Assembly (NCBI GenBank): GCA_900554975.1
Contig: USJI01000013.1
Location: forward strand, 1-10,640
Reading direction: 5' to 3'
Length of the DNA stretch: 10,640 nt
Origin: an uncultured Ruminococcus sp.
GTDB lineage: Bacteria; Bacillota; Clostridia; Oscillospirales; Ruminococcaceae
Below the pieces are notes generated by a model, which saw nothing but the letters and a program-made list of their open reading frames with translations, ran no database searches and was not told the origin of the DNA. A program made the translations under genes and the position numbers. This document shows positions 1-7,708 of the stretch, one piece after another; within the stretch, counting starts at the first letter, position 1, and each line of letters starts with the position of its first letter.

Positions 1-10
1 GAAATTTGTT

Positions 11-17
11 AAGGGGG
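11..17 (+). promoter_or_regulatory. Ribosome binding site of the dockerin-metalloprotease gene
   Basis: AAGGGGG lies 5 bases before the ATG at 23 and fixes this start. Only 22 bases of upstream sequence are in the window, so the promoter is not visible. Confidence 0.8.
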
Positions 18-22
18 ATGCT

Positions 23-1315
23 ATGCATTTAAAGAAAAAGATAGCTGCGGCGTTTGTTTCGGCGGTAACGCTATGCTCGGCACTGCCTTTCTCACAGGGC
101 TATTCTGCTGAGGACATTGATGTTCAGGCGGAAATCAGGGGCGATATAAACGCTGACGGACAGCTTACAACAGAGGACATTATGATTCTGGGGCATTGTC
201 TGACAAAAAAGGCGTTTCTTGAATCCGGCGATGAGTATGCAGCCGACGTGAACGGGGACGGAGTTTTCAACATCTTTGATATCATACAGTTGAAAAGAGT
301 GGTTGAGGATTCACAGATTGTTCCGCCGACAGAACCAACCGAGCCGGTAACTGAGCCGACCACAGAAGCAGTTCAGACAACAACGGAAGTAACGACGGCA
401 GTAATTACAGAGCCTGTGACTGAGCCAACAACAATTGTTGAAGTAACAGCGACGACAGTGACAACTCCTGCACAGCTTGACATAAGCGATATGCCGGAAA
501 ATTACGCAACTGCACTTGACTGGGTATGGACAAACCGTATTGAAAATGAGAATTCCACAGGCAGGTGGAACACCATTTTTGACCAAATATACGGCGGCGA
601 GGGAACACTTAACTATGTTGTCCGCTGGCAGTCTTACAAGACGCTTACACTTGAACAGCGTCAGAAATTTGAAGATATGATAGAAACATCTGTCAATGCA
701 TGGACGGATTACCTTAAAGGCTATGACGGCTGGAAGTATGGGCATATTGATGTAAAGATTGTGGGCTGGGCGGTAATTGATGAAAGTGTTATCCTTGACA
801 AACAGCCGGACGAGATAATCTATACAAACTGCACCAATTATGACAGCAGCGGTGATACTTCAAACGGAAGGGAAGAGATACCGACACTTCTTCCGAATGC
901 TCCTGATGAGCTTTCAAGAATGTATCATTATGATACGGGAGGTGTTTACGACTATCCGGGCGGACTTGACAAGCGTTTTGATATGTATATGTGGGCAACA
1001 CAGGGATTCCCTGATATTGGCGGCTGCGGCGGCGACTGGGGACAGCGTCTTTCAGATAATGCATATCTGAGTATGCTTGACGGTACAAACATTCATGTAT
1101 TTGAACATGAACTCGGTCATGGCTTCGGTATAACCGATTTCTATGGCGGCCCGGGAGAATCAGACGGATACCCGCCGGAAGGATTCCCTGAACCAACTAT
1201 AATGATGGCAGGAAATTCAATGAAAATAACAAATTATGATGGCTGGCAGCTCAGATACATCTGGAGCAAAATAAAAGACCAGACGGACGGCAACGGAAAC
1301 AAGAGATTCAATTAA
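23..1315 (+). CDS. Secreted N-terminal dockerin protein with metzincin-type zinc metalloprotease domain
   Basis: 430 residues. Residues 1-28 are a Sec signal peptide: KKK, a hydrophobic core, then a small-residue site near YSA. Residues 39-96 form a type I dockerin with two calcium loops (DINADGQLTTED at 41-52 and DVNGDGVFNIFD at 75-86). Residues 100-150 are a Thr/Pro/Glu linker. The rest is a catalytic domain with HELGHGFGITD at 362-372, which matches the metzincin motif HExxHxxGxxH/D: zinc ligands H362, H366 and D372, catalytic E363. A Met-turn candidate follows at TIMMAG (392-397). Asp as third ligand and the following DxYxGP resemble snapalysin (family M7), recalled from memory. The likely role is a peptidase docked to a cellulosome scaffoldin or the cell surface. 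The dockerin is N-terminal, whereas most are C-terminal. The true substrate could be protein or a wall polymer. Dockerin and metzincin motif are confident; the exact family is not. Confidence 0.85.
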   Translation: MHLKKKIAAAFVSAVTLCSALPFSQGYSAEDIDVQAEIRGDINADGQLTTEDIMILGHCLTKKAFLESGDEYAADVNGDGVFNIFDIIQLKRVVEDSQIVPPTEPTEPVTEPTTEAVQTTTEVTTAVITEPVTEPTTIVEVTATTVTTPAQLDISDMPENYATALDWVWTNRIENENSTGRWNTIFDQIYGGEGTLNYVVRWQSYKTLTLEQRQKFEDMIETSVNAWTDYLKGYDGWKYGHIDVKIVGWAVIDESVILDKQPDEIIYTNCTNYDSSGDTSNGREEIPTLLPNAPDELSRMYHYDTGGVYDYPGGLDKRFDMYMWATQGFPDIGGCGGDWGQRLSDNAYLSMLDGTNIHVFEHELGHGFGITDFYGGPGESDGYPPEGFPEPTIMMAGNSMKITNYDGWQLRYIWSKIKDQTDGNGNKRFN

Positions 1316-1320
1316 ACCAA

Positions 1321-1350
1321 AGACCCGACAGAAAATAAACTGTCGGGTCT
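1321..1350. terminator. Bidirectional intrinsic terminator between convergent genes
   Basis: AGACCCGACAG (1321-1331), an 8-base loop and CTGTCGGGTCT (1340-1350) form a perfect 11-bp stem. It is followed on + by TGCTTTTGCTTTTGTTTATTTT, a good U-rich tail. On the minus strand it is followed by TTGGTTTAATT, a weaker one. It lies 5 bases after the stop of the dockerin gene and 15 bases after the stop of the glucanase gene, so it probably serves both. Confidence 0.9.
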
Positions 1351-1365
1351 TGCTTTTGCTTTTGT

Positions 1366-3489
1366 TTATTTTAAACCATTCATTGCTGCATCAACGATTT
1401 CCTTGAAATACCATGAATTGTCTTTTCTGTTGAGAAGTCCGAAAGCACTTTCTCCGTCCTTAACTCCGTTGTCCCAGATAAAGCAGGTAATGCCTCTTTT
1501 CTTTGCGGCATTTATGTAATATTCCATATGCTTTACACGGTCAGATGTGTTGTCCTTGTTGAGTGAGCCGCACTCACCGATAATGGCAGGAGTTCCCTTG
1601 TCAATAATATTTGTTTTTATTATATCAAAGTATTTGTCAAGCTCGGACTTGTCAGCATCTGTAAATGATGAAGTGCCGTTCTGGTCAAGAGCAAAGCTGT
1701 AAGGTGAATAAGCGTGGATAGAAACGATTATGTGGTCATCATCAGGAATTTTAATTGATTTGATTGCTGTTTCGTCCATAGCTGCGGCATGACCTGTGAT
1801 TATAAGTGAACGTGTTGCATTGTTGCCGCCGGATTTTCTTACAGTGTCAACAAATGCTGCAAACAGGTTGTTGATAACTTCACGTTCTTCCTCCGTGCCG
1901 CATGACCATTCATCCTGACCGCCGATAATTCTCGGTTCATTCATGCCCTCAAAGAGAAGATGTTCGTCATAGTTTTTGAACTTATCTGCAATCTGTTCCC
2001 ATATCTTGACAAGTCTTGCCTTGACTTTTGATTCGTCAGCTTTTGAAGGATTAAGCCATGTGTAGTCATCATGATGAACGTTTACAATCGCATACATATC
2101 GTTGTCGATAACATAATCAACTATTTCGTTAACTCTGTCGAGCCATGCACTGTCTATTGTGTCGCCATTCATGTGGTCATTCCACGTTACAGGAATTCTC
2201 ACTGCGTTGAAACCAGCCGCCTTTACAGCGTCTATCATGGACTTTGTTGTTTTCGGATTTCCCCATGCTGTTTCGCCGTCTGTTGCATAGTCGGAGTAAT
2301 CATAACAGTCCATTGTGTTTCCGAGGTTCCAGCCAATTTTCATGTCCTTTACGATTTCAGCCGAGGACATTCCGCTTGCATCGGAACTTGCCTGCTTTTT
2401 CGGTGTGTCAGTGTCTTCCTTTTTTTCCTCAGCAGGTGCACTGCCACTGCTGTATTTTACAGTTACGGATTTCAGTTTTACTTCGTCCTGATTGCTCCAC
2501 CAGTAGCCAAGCATAACTTCACCGCTGCTCCTGATGTATTCCTTGATTTCGTCCGGTACAAGCCAGTAAAGAGTAGCATTGTCTGAATCTGTCATGACAG
2601 CGATATTTCCGCTCTGATACCAGCTCTTGTCTGTTCTTTCAGGGCATGAATCATCAACTGTGATTCCGAAAGCACCGGCATATTTCTGAAGTCCGCCATT
2701 TGCTTCAACCTTGAATTCAAAATACTGCGGAGTATCATCTTCACCGATAAGGTCGGAAAGCGGTATTTTTGCAGTTTTTGTGGATTCGCTTCCATAATTT
2801 AAAGTTGTATCCGGTTCAATAGTGTTTGTTCCGTCAACAGGGATATCAGCTGATGTTGAATAATTGCAGATAATGCTTGCAAGTCTGAGTTTCTGTAGAC
2901 CGCCCCACCAGTATCCGACTTCAATATTTCCCTTTTCGCCAGTGTTGATGTAGTCCTTTATCTCAGACGGAACGTCCCATTTGACTTCAAGGTATGCACT
3001 GTTTACGTCCATTTCAAAATCGTCTGACTGATACCAGCCCTTGTCTGTTGCAGCAGGGCATGAATCGTCAACGGAGATTCCGCAGGCACCCTTGTAACTG
3101 CTGATATTTGAAGAACCGTCTTCAGCGTAGAATACGAAAATGAATGAATCAATCTTGTCGCCTTCTCTTACGAACTCGCTGAGAGCCGCCTTGTATGTCT
3201 TGTTGCTGTCATAATCCATTATTTCGTTTATGTCGCTTTTTTCACTTCCCATAGAAAAGCTTACGTTTTCAATAGGGCTGACGTGCTGTGTTGTAGCCTC
3301 AGTAGCAGGTTCTGTCGGAGCTTCAGTTGTTTCCTCAGCGGTTTCGGTAACAGCTTCTGTGACTACTTCAGAAGACGAACTCTTGTTGTCATCATTCTTA
3401 CAACCTGAAAGACTTCCGAGCGACAAGGCAATCATAGAAAAAGCCAGAACCGAAGTCAGCAGTTTTCTGCATTTCTTTTTTACTTCCAT
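1366..3489 (-). CDS. GH5 endoglucanase-type lipoprotein with two tandem carbohydrate-binding-like modules
   Basis: 707 residues. A lipoprotein signal ends in the lipobox LSGC (C30), so the enzyme should be tethered to the outer face of the membrane. Residues 31-68 are a Ser/Thr/Glu linker. Two homologous modules follow, about 70-210 and 225-347. They share GxxVDDSCP, TDKxWYQS and a GYWW motif (192-195 and 328-331), with Trp/Tyr residues suited to sugar stacking. I infer they bind polysaccharide and cannot name the CBM family. After a Lys/Glu/Ser linker the GH5 catalytic domain spans about 374-707: WNLGN (387-391), R431, H472-H473, acid/base E518 in NEP, and nucleophile E639 in IIGEC. The layout suggests subfamily GH5_4 (beta-1,4-glucan, xyloglucan or mannan), which is inference. 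No dockerin is present, unlike the convergent neighbour. It is the last gene of the pssA-psd operon, 3 bases after psd. Confidence 0.93.
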   Translation of the reverse strand: MEVKKKCRKLLTSVLAFSMIALSLGSLSGCKNDDNKSSSSEVVTEAVTETAEETTEAPTEPATEATTQHVSPIENVSFSMGSEKSDINEIMDYDSNKTYKAALSEFVREGDKIDSFIFVFYAEDGSSNISSYKGACGISVDDSCPAATDKGWYQSDDFEMDVNSAYLEVKWDVPSEIKDYINTGEKGNIEVGYWWGGLQKLRLASIICNYSTSADIPVDGTNTIEPDTTLNYGSESTKTAKIPLSDLIGEDDTPQYFEFKVEANGGLQKYAGAFGITVDDSCPERTDKSWYQSGNIAVMTDSDNATLYWLVPDEIKEYIRSSGEVMLGYWWSNQDEVKLKSVTVKYSSGSAPAEEKKEDTDTPKKQASSDASGMSSAEIVKDMKIGWNLGNTMDCYDYSDYATDGETAWGNPKTTKSMIDAVKAAGFNAVRIPVTWNDHMNGDTIDSAWLDRVNEIVDYVIDNDMYAIVNVHHDDYTWLNPSKADESKVKARLVKIWEQIADKFKNYDEHLLFEGMNEPRIIGGQDEWSCGTEEEREVINNLFAAFVDTVRKSGGNNATRSLIITGHAAAMDETAIKSIKIPDDDHIIVSIHAYSPYSFALDQNGTSSFTDADKSELDKYFDIIKTNIIDKGTPAIIGECGSLNKDNTSDRVKHMEYYINAAKKRGITCFIWDNGVKDGESAFGLLNRKDNSWYFKEIVDAAMNGLK

Positions 3490-3492
3490 TGT

Positions 3493-4377
3493 TTATTCCC
3501 CTTCATTCTTTATTTTAACGCCGATTTTTTCACCCATTTTTACAACGGTTTCAAATCCGGCATTTGTATTCTCTGTTATGTCACTATCGGGAAGGATAAC
3601 GTCAGGTTTTACCATAAGGACAATGGTTGAACCGCCGAATTCAAACATTCCCTTTTCCTCGCCCCGGACAAATTCATGATGCTGATGATGATTTGTAATT
3701 TTTCCGACCATCATCGCTCCTACTTCCGCATGAATAACACTTCCGAAATTATCGGTATGCAGAATTGTAAATTCCCTTGTGTTTTCCTTGTAAATATCCG
3801 CTTTTTCAAGTGCAATCGGGTTAACGGTGTGATATACGCCGTTTATGTGAAAGTTCTTTGATTTATGACCGCTGTCAATGTAGATGTATCTGTGATAGTC
3901 AGTAACCTCAAGGCGGAATATCATAAAATAACCGCCGCTGAATTTCTCAGCCAGTTTGCGGCATTTCAGAAATGAGGCTGTGCTGTATTCACTGCCCTTT
4001 ATTATAAACCTGCTGTTTTCATCAATCCTGTAGATTGTGAGTTTTGAGTCGCACGGACTGATAAAATGTGAAGGTTCCATGTCAACCGGTCTTGCAGAGG
4101 GTTTTATCTTTCTTGTAAAGAAGTCGTTGTAAGACCTGTATCTTCCCGGTTCGTATTCCGTCATATCAATTCCCGAACTTTTTATAAAAGAGGGAATAAG
4201 CCTTGCTGAAAGAATACTGCTGCAAAAGGCTCCTGCCGCCTTTGAAACAAACGGAGCAGTAAGTCCTTTAAGAGCGATATTTCCAGCGGCAGAGCCATAG
4301 AGAATGTCAAGCATTTTCTGCTGACTTCCGTCGGACGGAATAATATTTCCCTGTCTGTCCTTAATACCCTGAATCAT
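3493..4377 (-). CDS. psd: Phosphatidylserine decarboxylase proenzyme
   Basis: 294 residues, normal for the Firmicutes type. The enzyme decarboxylates phosphatidylserine to phosphatidylethanolamine at the membrane. It cleaves itself at a Gly-Ser bond, and the serine becomes the pyruvoyl cofactor. The cleavage motif is visible as FEFGGST: the break is predicted between G249 and S250, with the GGST variant instead of the LGST of E. coli. The Psd blocks SPCD (107-110) and TDYHRYIY (159-166) supply the candidate catalytic Asp and His, and HQHHEFVRGEEKG precedes the cleavage site. The gene starts 12 bases after pssA with a GGAGG site 5 bases before the ATG, and the GH5 gene follows after 3 bases. 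It takes the product of PssA as its substrate, so the pair is a complete PE branch from CDP-diacylglycerol. Confidence 0.95.
   Translation of the reverse strand: MIQGIKDRQGNIIPSDGSQQKMLDILYGSAAGNIALKGLTAPFVSKAAGAFCSSILSARLIPSFIKSSGIDMTEYEPGRYRSYNDFFTRKIKPSARPVDMEPSHFISPCDSKLTIYRIDENSRFIIKGSEYSTASFLKCRKLAEKFSGGYFMIFRLEVTDYHRYIYIDSGHKSKNFHINGVYHTVNPIALEKADIYKENTREFTILHTDNFGSVIHAEVGAMMVGKITNHHQHHEFVRGEEKGMFEFGGSTIVLMVKPDVILPDSDITENTNAGFETVVKMGEKIGVKIKNEGE
3498..3503 (-). promoter_or_regulatory. Ribosome binding site of the GH5 gene, inside the psd 3' end
   Basis: AAGGGG lies 8 bases before the ATG at 3489 and just inside the last codons of psd. Translation of the glucanase is therefore probably coupled to psd, and no promoter fits the 3-base gap. 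Confidence 0.85.
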
Positions 4378-4389
4378 AAAATCCTCCGG

Positions 4390-5016
4390 TTATCTTAATT
4401 TGTATTTTATTATAAGCCAGATAAATTCAAGTGCACCCACTCCGATAAAAATCAGCATGGTTTTCATTTTCGGCTTTTTAAGCTTGAATCTTGTTATGAA
4501 TGCAATTCCGATAATGAGTATCAGAAACGCATAGAGGTCAGGGAAAAGTTTTCCCATATCTCTTCTGAAACTGTAAAACAGCGGAAGGATAAGTGCGACA
4601 CTTGTTACGGGAAGTCCTTCGTACATTTTACGGCAGTCATCTGTTTTCGTCTGTCTGAGTTCTTCAGAAACGTTGAAATAAGCAAGTCTTATAACAGCGG
4701 CAAGCGTAAAGAAAATAAGTATTATTATATGGTAAAATCTTGTCATTCCGACAGCATATCCGATAGCTCCCGGAAGAAATCCGAAACAGATGAGGTCGCA
4801 GAGCGAATCAATCTGAATTCCGAAGCGCTTTTCGCTTTCTGTACGTTTTCTTGTTCTTGCGACTTTTCCGTCAAACATATCGCAGAATCCTGAAAACATA
4901 AGTGCAATAACCGACACGATGACGTGCTTTCCGTCCATGGCAAAATAAATTCCCGTAATTGCCGACGCAAGACCTATATATGTAAGAATAACAGTATAAT
5001 TATAATAACCTATCAT
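4390..5016 (-). CDS. pssA: CDP-diacylglycerol-serine O-phosphatidyltransferase
   Basis: 208 residues, a polytopic membrane protein with several hydrophobic segments (about 8-26, 32-45, 74-90, 95-115, 138-150, 160-177 and 186-205). It transfers phosphatidate from CDP-diacylglycerol to L-serine, giving phosphatidylserine for Psd. The CDP-alcohol phosphotransferase signature is present: D46, D49-G50, A53-R54, G66, D70 and D74. The gap between AR and G is 11 residues instead of the usual 8; similar longer loops occur in clostridial PssA proteins (from memory). SDLICFG-like LCDLICFG follows, as in PssA rather than PgsA. The ATG at 5016 has AAGGGG 9 bases upstream. It is the first gene of the pssA-psd-GH5 operon. 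Confidence 0.94.
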   Translation of the reverse strand: MIGYYNYTVILTYIGLASAITGIYFAMDGKHVIVSVIALMFSGFCDMFDGKVARTRKRTESEKRFGIQIDSLCDLICFGFLPGAIGYAVGMTRFYHIIILIFFTLAAVIRLAYFNVSEELRQTKTDDCRKMYEGLPVTSVALILPLFYSFRRDMGKLFPDLYAFLILIIGIAFITRFKLKKPKMKTMLIFIGVGALEFIWLIIKYKLR

Positions 5017-5056
5017 TTGAATTGTCCCCTTATTTAATAAAAAACACTACACAATA

Positions 5057-5085
5057 ATTATAACAAATTTTTTAAAAAATATCAA
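5057..5085 (-). promoter_or_regulatory. Sigma-A promoter of the pssA-psd-GH5 operon
   Basis: On the minus strand, TTGATA (5085-5080), a 17-base spacer and a perfect TATAAT (5062-5057) with an extended -10 TGT just before it. The predicted start is near 5050, giving a leader of about 35 bases to the pssA ATG. The spacer contains the 14-base palindrome ATTTTTTAAAAAAT (5067-5080). This is the strongest promoter match in the window. Confidence 0.85.
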
Positions 5086-5108
5086 GAAAAACCGTTGCTT
5101 TTGATGAT

Positions 5109-5585
5109 TTATTTATGATATTTTCCATTCGCCGAAATGCTCATAGCACGGTAAAGCTGTTCCAGCAGCATCACCCTTGCCAGCTGATGAGGAAATGTCA
5201 TTTCTGACATGGAAAGTCTGAGGTCAGCCGTATTTTTTACACAGTCCGCAAGACCGAAAGAGCTTCCGATAATAAATGAAACGCTGCTGAATCCCGAAAG
5301 CGGAATCTGTGACATTTTTTCTGCAAGTTTCGGACTGCTCATCTGTTTTCCCTCAATGCAAAGGGCAATTTTAAAGCCGTCCGCCGCTTTGAGTATGCTG
5401 CCGCTTTCATTTTCAAGCGCCTTTTGTATTTCCGCCTGTGAAGGATCGTCCGGAAGCCTTGATTCGGCAACTTCAATTATTTCCGGTCTGCAAAACCTCT
5501 GCAAGCGTTTCATATATTCATTGCAGGCATCTTTCAGATATTTTTCCTTGAGTTTTCCGACAGTAATAATTTTCACATTCAGCAT
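5109..5585 (-). CDS. rlmH: 23S rRNA (pseudouridine1915-N3)-methyltransferase
   Basis: 158 residues, the normal length. RlmH is a SPOUT-class, SAM-dependent enzyme that methylates N3 of pseudouridine 1915 in helix 69 of 23S rRNA, acting on the 70S ribosome. Family features are the N-terminal NVKIITVGKLKEKY, the SAM-binding loop FIIGSSFGL (104-112, usually FVIGGSxGL), the block MSEMTFPHQLARV (126-138), LLEQLYRA, and the invariant C-terminal YHK. The replacement of GG by SS in the loop is a small deviation. The ATG overlaps the walJ stop codon by one base (TGATG), so the two are translationally coupled. walJ and rlmH neighbour each other in many Firmicutes. I see no clear terminator after it. 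Confidence 0.95.
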   Translation of the reverse strand: MLNVKIITVGKLKEKYLKDACNEYMKRLQRFCRPEIIEVAESRLPDDPSQAEIQKALENESGSILKAADGFKIALCIEGKQMSSPKLAEKMSQIPLSGFSSVSFIIGSSFGLADCVKNTADLRLSMSEMTFPHQLARVMLLEQLYRAMSISANGKYHK

Positions 5586-6367
5586 CAGAACACCGCCATA
5601 AGTCCATTAGTTTCAACAGGTGCAACGTTAAGTATGTAATCCTTGTTTCTGGAAAATTCGCTTAAACCCTCCGAAACAGTGTGGTCGGCTTTCAACGGAG
5701 TGTTGTTCTCCTGACTGAGATGTCCCAGAATTATCCTCGTTGTGCCTGACTTTATGAGTTCCGCCGCCTGTTGTGCACTTGCATCGTTTGAAAGATGACC
5801 TTTGCGTGAGCGTATTCTGCTTTTCAGGTATGACGGATAAGGCCCGTCTTTGAGCATTTGTTCATCGTAGTTTGCCTCAAGCAGAACGAGATTACAGCCG
5901 GAAATGTTTTCTTTTACCGTTTCTGTAACATATCCGAGGTCGGTGCAGACAGCACAGATACGACCGTCCTGTGTTTTGATGCGATATCCGCAACTCCTTA
6001 CCGTATCGTGCGGAGTATCAAAGCATGATATTTCCATTCCTGCCGCACAGGCATTTCCGTCCATTTCATAGACCTCCGAGCATGGGGCTATCATATCGTT
6101 ATATAAAAGTTCCTCAAGAGTTTCAAGCTGCCCGAAAACAGGAATGCCCGTTTTTTTTGTCAGCATTTTCAGTCCGCTTACATGGTCAGAATGACTGTGG
6201 GTAATAAAAACGCCCTTGACGGCGTTTACAGAAAGTCCGTTGTCATCGAGTGCTTTTGAAAGCCTTTTGAAGGAAACCCCTGCATCTATTAAAATTCCTG
6301 CGGAGTCAGTTCCTATAAATGAAGAATTGCCCTTGCTTGAGCTGAAAAGAGGATAAAACCTCGCCAT
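5585..6367 (-). CDS. walJ: WalJ/YycJ-type metallo-beta-lactamase-fold hydrolase
   Basis: 260 residues from the ATG at 6367. The MBL motif HSHSDH at 57-62 gives metal ligands H57, H59, D61 and H62. Further candidates are H120, D143 and H216. The length and the pairing with rlmH match WalJ (YycJ, VicX), linked to the WalRK cell-wall system and in some species reported to act as a DNA exonuclease; its role here is inferred from family. No walR, walK, walH or walI is in this window. A GTG three codons upstream (6376) could extend the protein to 263 residues, but it lies within the ribosome binding site AAAGGTG, so the ATG is preferred. The gene begins only about 28 bases after the murA terminator hairpin. 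Confidence 0.9.
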   Translation of the reverse strand: MARFYPLFSSSKGNSSFIGTDSAGILIDAGVSFKRLSKALDDNGLSVNAVKGVFITHSHSDHVSGLKMLTKKTGIPVFGQLETLEELLYNDMIAPCSEVYEMDGNACAAGMEISCFDTPHDTVRSCGYRIKTQDGRICAVCTDLGYVTETVKENISGCNLVLLEANYDEQMLKDGPYPSYLKSRIRSRKGHLSNDASAQQAAELIKSGTTRIILGHLSQENNTPLKADHTVSEGLSEFSRNKDYILNVAPVETNGLMAVF

Positions 6368-6373
6368 ATATTT

Positions 6374-6378
6374 CACCT
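6374..6378 (-). promoter_or_regulatory. Ribosome binding site that sets the walJ start
   Basis: AGGTG (in AGGAAAGGTG) lies 6 bases before the ATG at 6367. The alternative GTG start at 6376 is part of this same site and would have only AGGA 3 bases upstream. Confidence 0.7.
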
Positions 6379-6385
6379 TTCCTGA

Positions 6386-6414
6386 TAAAATAAAAAGGCG
6401 GAAAAATCCGCCTT
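6386..6414 (-). terminator. Intrinsic terminator after murA, in the walJ leader
   Basis: On the minus strand, AAGGCGGA, loop TTTT and TCCGCCTT form a perfect 8-bp stem (6414-6395), followed by TTTATTTTATC. It starts 4 bases past the murA stop and ends about 19 bases before the walJ ATG. No room for a separate promoter is left, so walJ-rlmH depend on readthrough or a promoter inside murA. Confidence 0.88.
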
Positions 6415-6418
6415 CCGA

Positions 6419-7702
6419 TTATAACGCTTTTTTAACTGAAGCTCCCGGGAAGCTTTTTTTAACGATATCAGCACCCAAAAGCTGAAGCTTTTTGTCAAGA
6501 TTGTCATATCCACGTTCGATATGGTGGATATCCTCGACTTCTGTTACTCCTGACGCCGCAAGACCTGCGATGATAAGTGCCGCTCCGGCACGAAGGTCAC
6601 AAGCCTTTACCGGTGCACCCTGAAGACATCCGGTACCTTCAATTACGGCAACCTTTCCGTCAACTGAAATATCCGCACCCATTCTTCTGAGTTCATCAAC
6701 ATAGCGGAAACGCTGTTCCCATACGCCCTCTGTTATGATACTTGTGCCTTCGGCAAGCGTAAGCAAAGTAGCCATCTGAGGCTGCATATCTGTCGGGAAT
6801 CCCGGATGAGGCATTGTTTTGATGTTTGTCTTGACAAGCGGTCCGTCTATCCAGACTCTTACGCTGTCATCAAATTCCTCAACGTTTACACCGATTTTTT
6901 CAAGTTTGTTTGTAATGGATTCAAGATGCTTCGGAATAACATTTTTAACGAGTACATCGCCGCCCGTTGCAGCAGCGGCAACCATGAATGTTCCGGCTTC
7001 AATCTGGTCCGGAATAACTGAATAAGTAGTACCCCTGAGGTAGCTTACCCCCCTGATTTTTATAACGTCTGTTCCTGCCCCCATAATGTCAGCACCCATG
7101 GAGTTCAGGAAGTTTGCAAGGTCAACGATATGCGGCTCTTTTGCGGCATTTTCAATGACTGTAAGACCCTTTGCCTTTACAGCCGCTAAAATAGCGTTCA
7201 TTGTCGCACCTACTGATACAACGTCCAGATATATCTGATTTCCTCTCAGGTCATCAGCTGAAACGTCAATCATGCCATGGTCGAGATTGCATTTTGCTCC
7301 CAGAGCGGTAAAAGCTTTAAGATGCTGGTCAATAGGACGGTCACCAAGAGGACAGCCGCCCGGCATTGAAACTCTTGCTCTGTGGAATTTTCCGAGGAGT
7401 GCTCCAAGGAAATAATATGAAGCCCTCATCTGTCTTGCGCTTTCATAAGGAACGCAGTAATTGTTGATTTTTGTTGCATCTATCTTAAACGCATTTTTTC
7501 CGACAGTAAGTACGCTTGCACCCATTTCATAAAGAATTCTGAGGCTTATGGAAACGTCACTGATGTCGGGTACGTTTTCGATGATACAGGGTTCGTCGGA
7601 CAGTATAACAGCCGGAATAATGCCAACGGCAGCGTTTTTAGCACCGCTTATTTCGACCTCGCCATGCAGACAGCGACCGCCCCTAACTACAAATTTTTCC
7701 AA
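6419..7702 (-). CDS. murA: UDP-N-acetylglucosamine 1-carboxyvinyltransferase
   Basis: 427 residues, full length. MurA transfers enolpyruvate from PEP to UDP-GlcNAc, the first committed step of peptidoglycan synthesis, in the cytoplasm. Visible family residues are K22-N23 in SGAKNAA, the active-site loop Cys C117 in MPGGCPLGDRP, D305 in FPTDMQPQ, and R371 in CDLRAGAAL. Cys rather than Asp at 117 predicts sensitivity to fosfomycin (family knowledge). The start is TTG, supported by AAGGAGAG 8 bases upstream and by alignment of the N-terminus (EKFVVRGG) to the family. The gene has its own promoter and terminator. Many Firmicutes carry two MurA paralogues; I cannot say which this is. Confidence 0.96.
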   Translation of the reverse strand: MEKFVVRGGRCLHGEVEISGAKNAAVGIIPAVILSDEPCIIENVPDISDVSISLRILYEMGASVLTVGKNAFKIDATKINNYCVPYESARQMRASYYFLGALLGKFHRARVSMPGGCPLGDRPIDQHLKAFTALGAKCNLDHGMIDVSADDLRGNQIYLDVVSVGATMNAILAAVKAKGLTVIENAAKEPHIVDLANFLNSMGADIMGAGTDVIKIRGVSYLRGTTYSVIPDQIEAGTFMVAAAATGGDVLVKNVIPKHLESITNKLEKIGVNVEEFDDSVRVWIDGPLVKTNIKTMPHPGFPTDMQPQMATLLTLAEGTSIITEGVWEQRFRYVDELRRMGADISVDGKVAVIEGTGCLQGAPVKACDLRAGAALIIAGLAASGVTEVEDIHHIERGYDNLDKKLQLLGADIVKKSFPGASVKKAL

Positions 7703-7708
7703 GATTTT

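Noticed and set aside
311..745. Antisense Cys-rich ORF opposite the dockerin gene
   Set aside because: It is the complement of the Thr/Pro/Glu linker and the start of the catalytic domain, which gives Cys- and Arg-rich translation. It has no ribosome binding site and no family features.
2071..2586. 171-codon + strand ORF within the GH5 gene
   Set aside because: A shadow of the GH5 coding strand with no start signal and a composition unlike a real protein.
6374..6376. GTG start for walJ giving 263 residues
   Set aside because: The GTG is inside the AAAGGTG ribosome binding site that serves the ATG at 6367.
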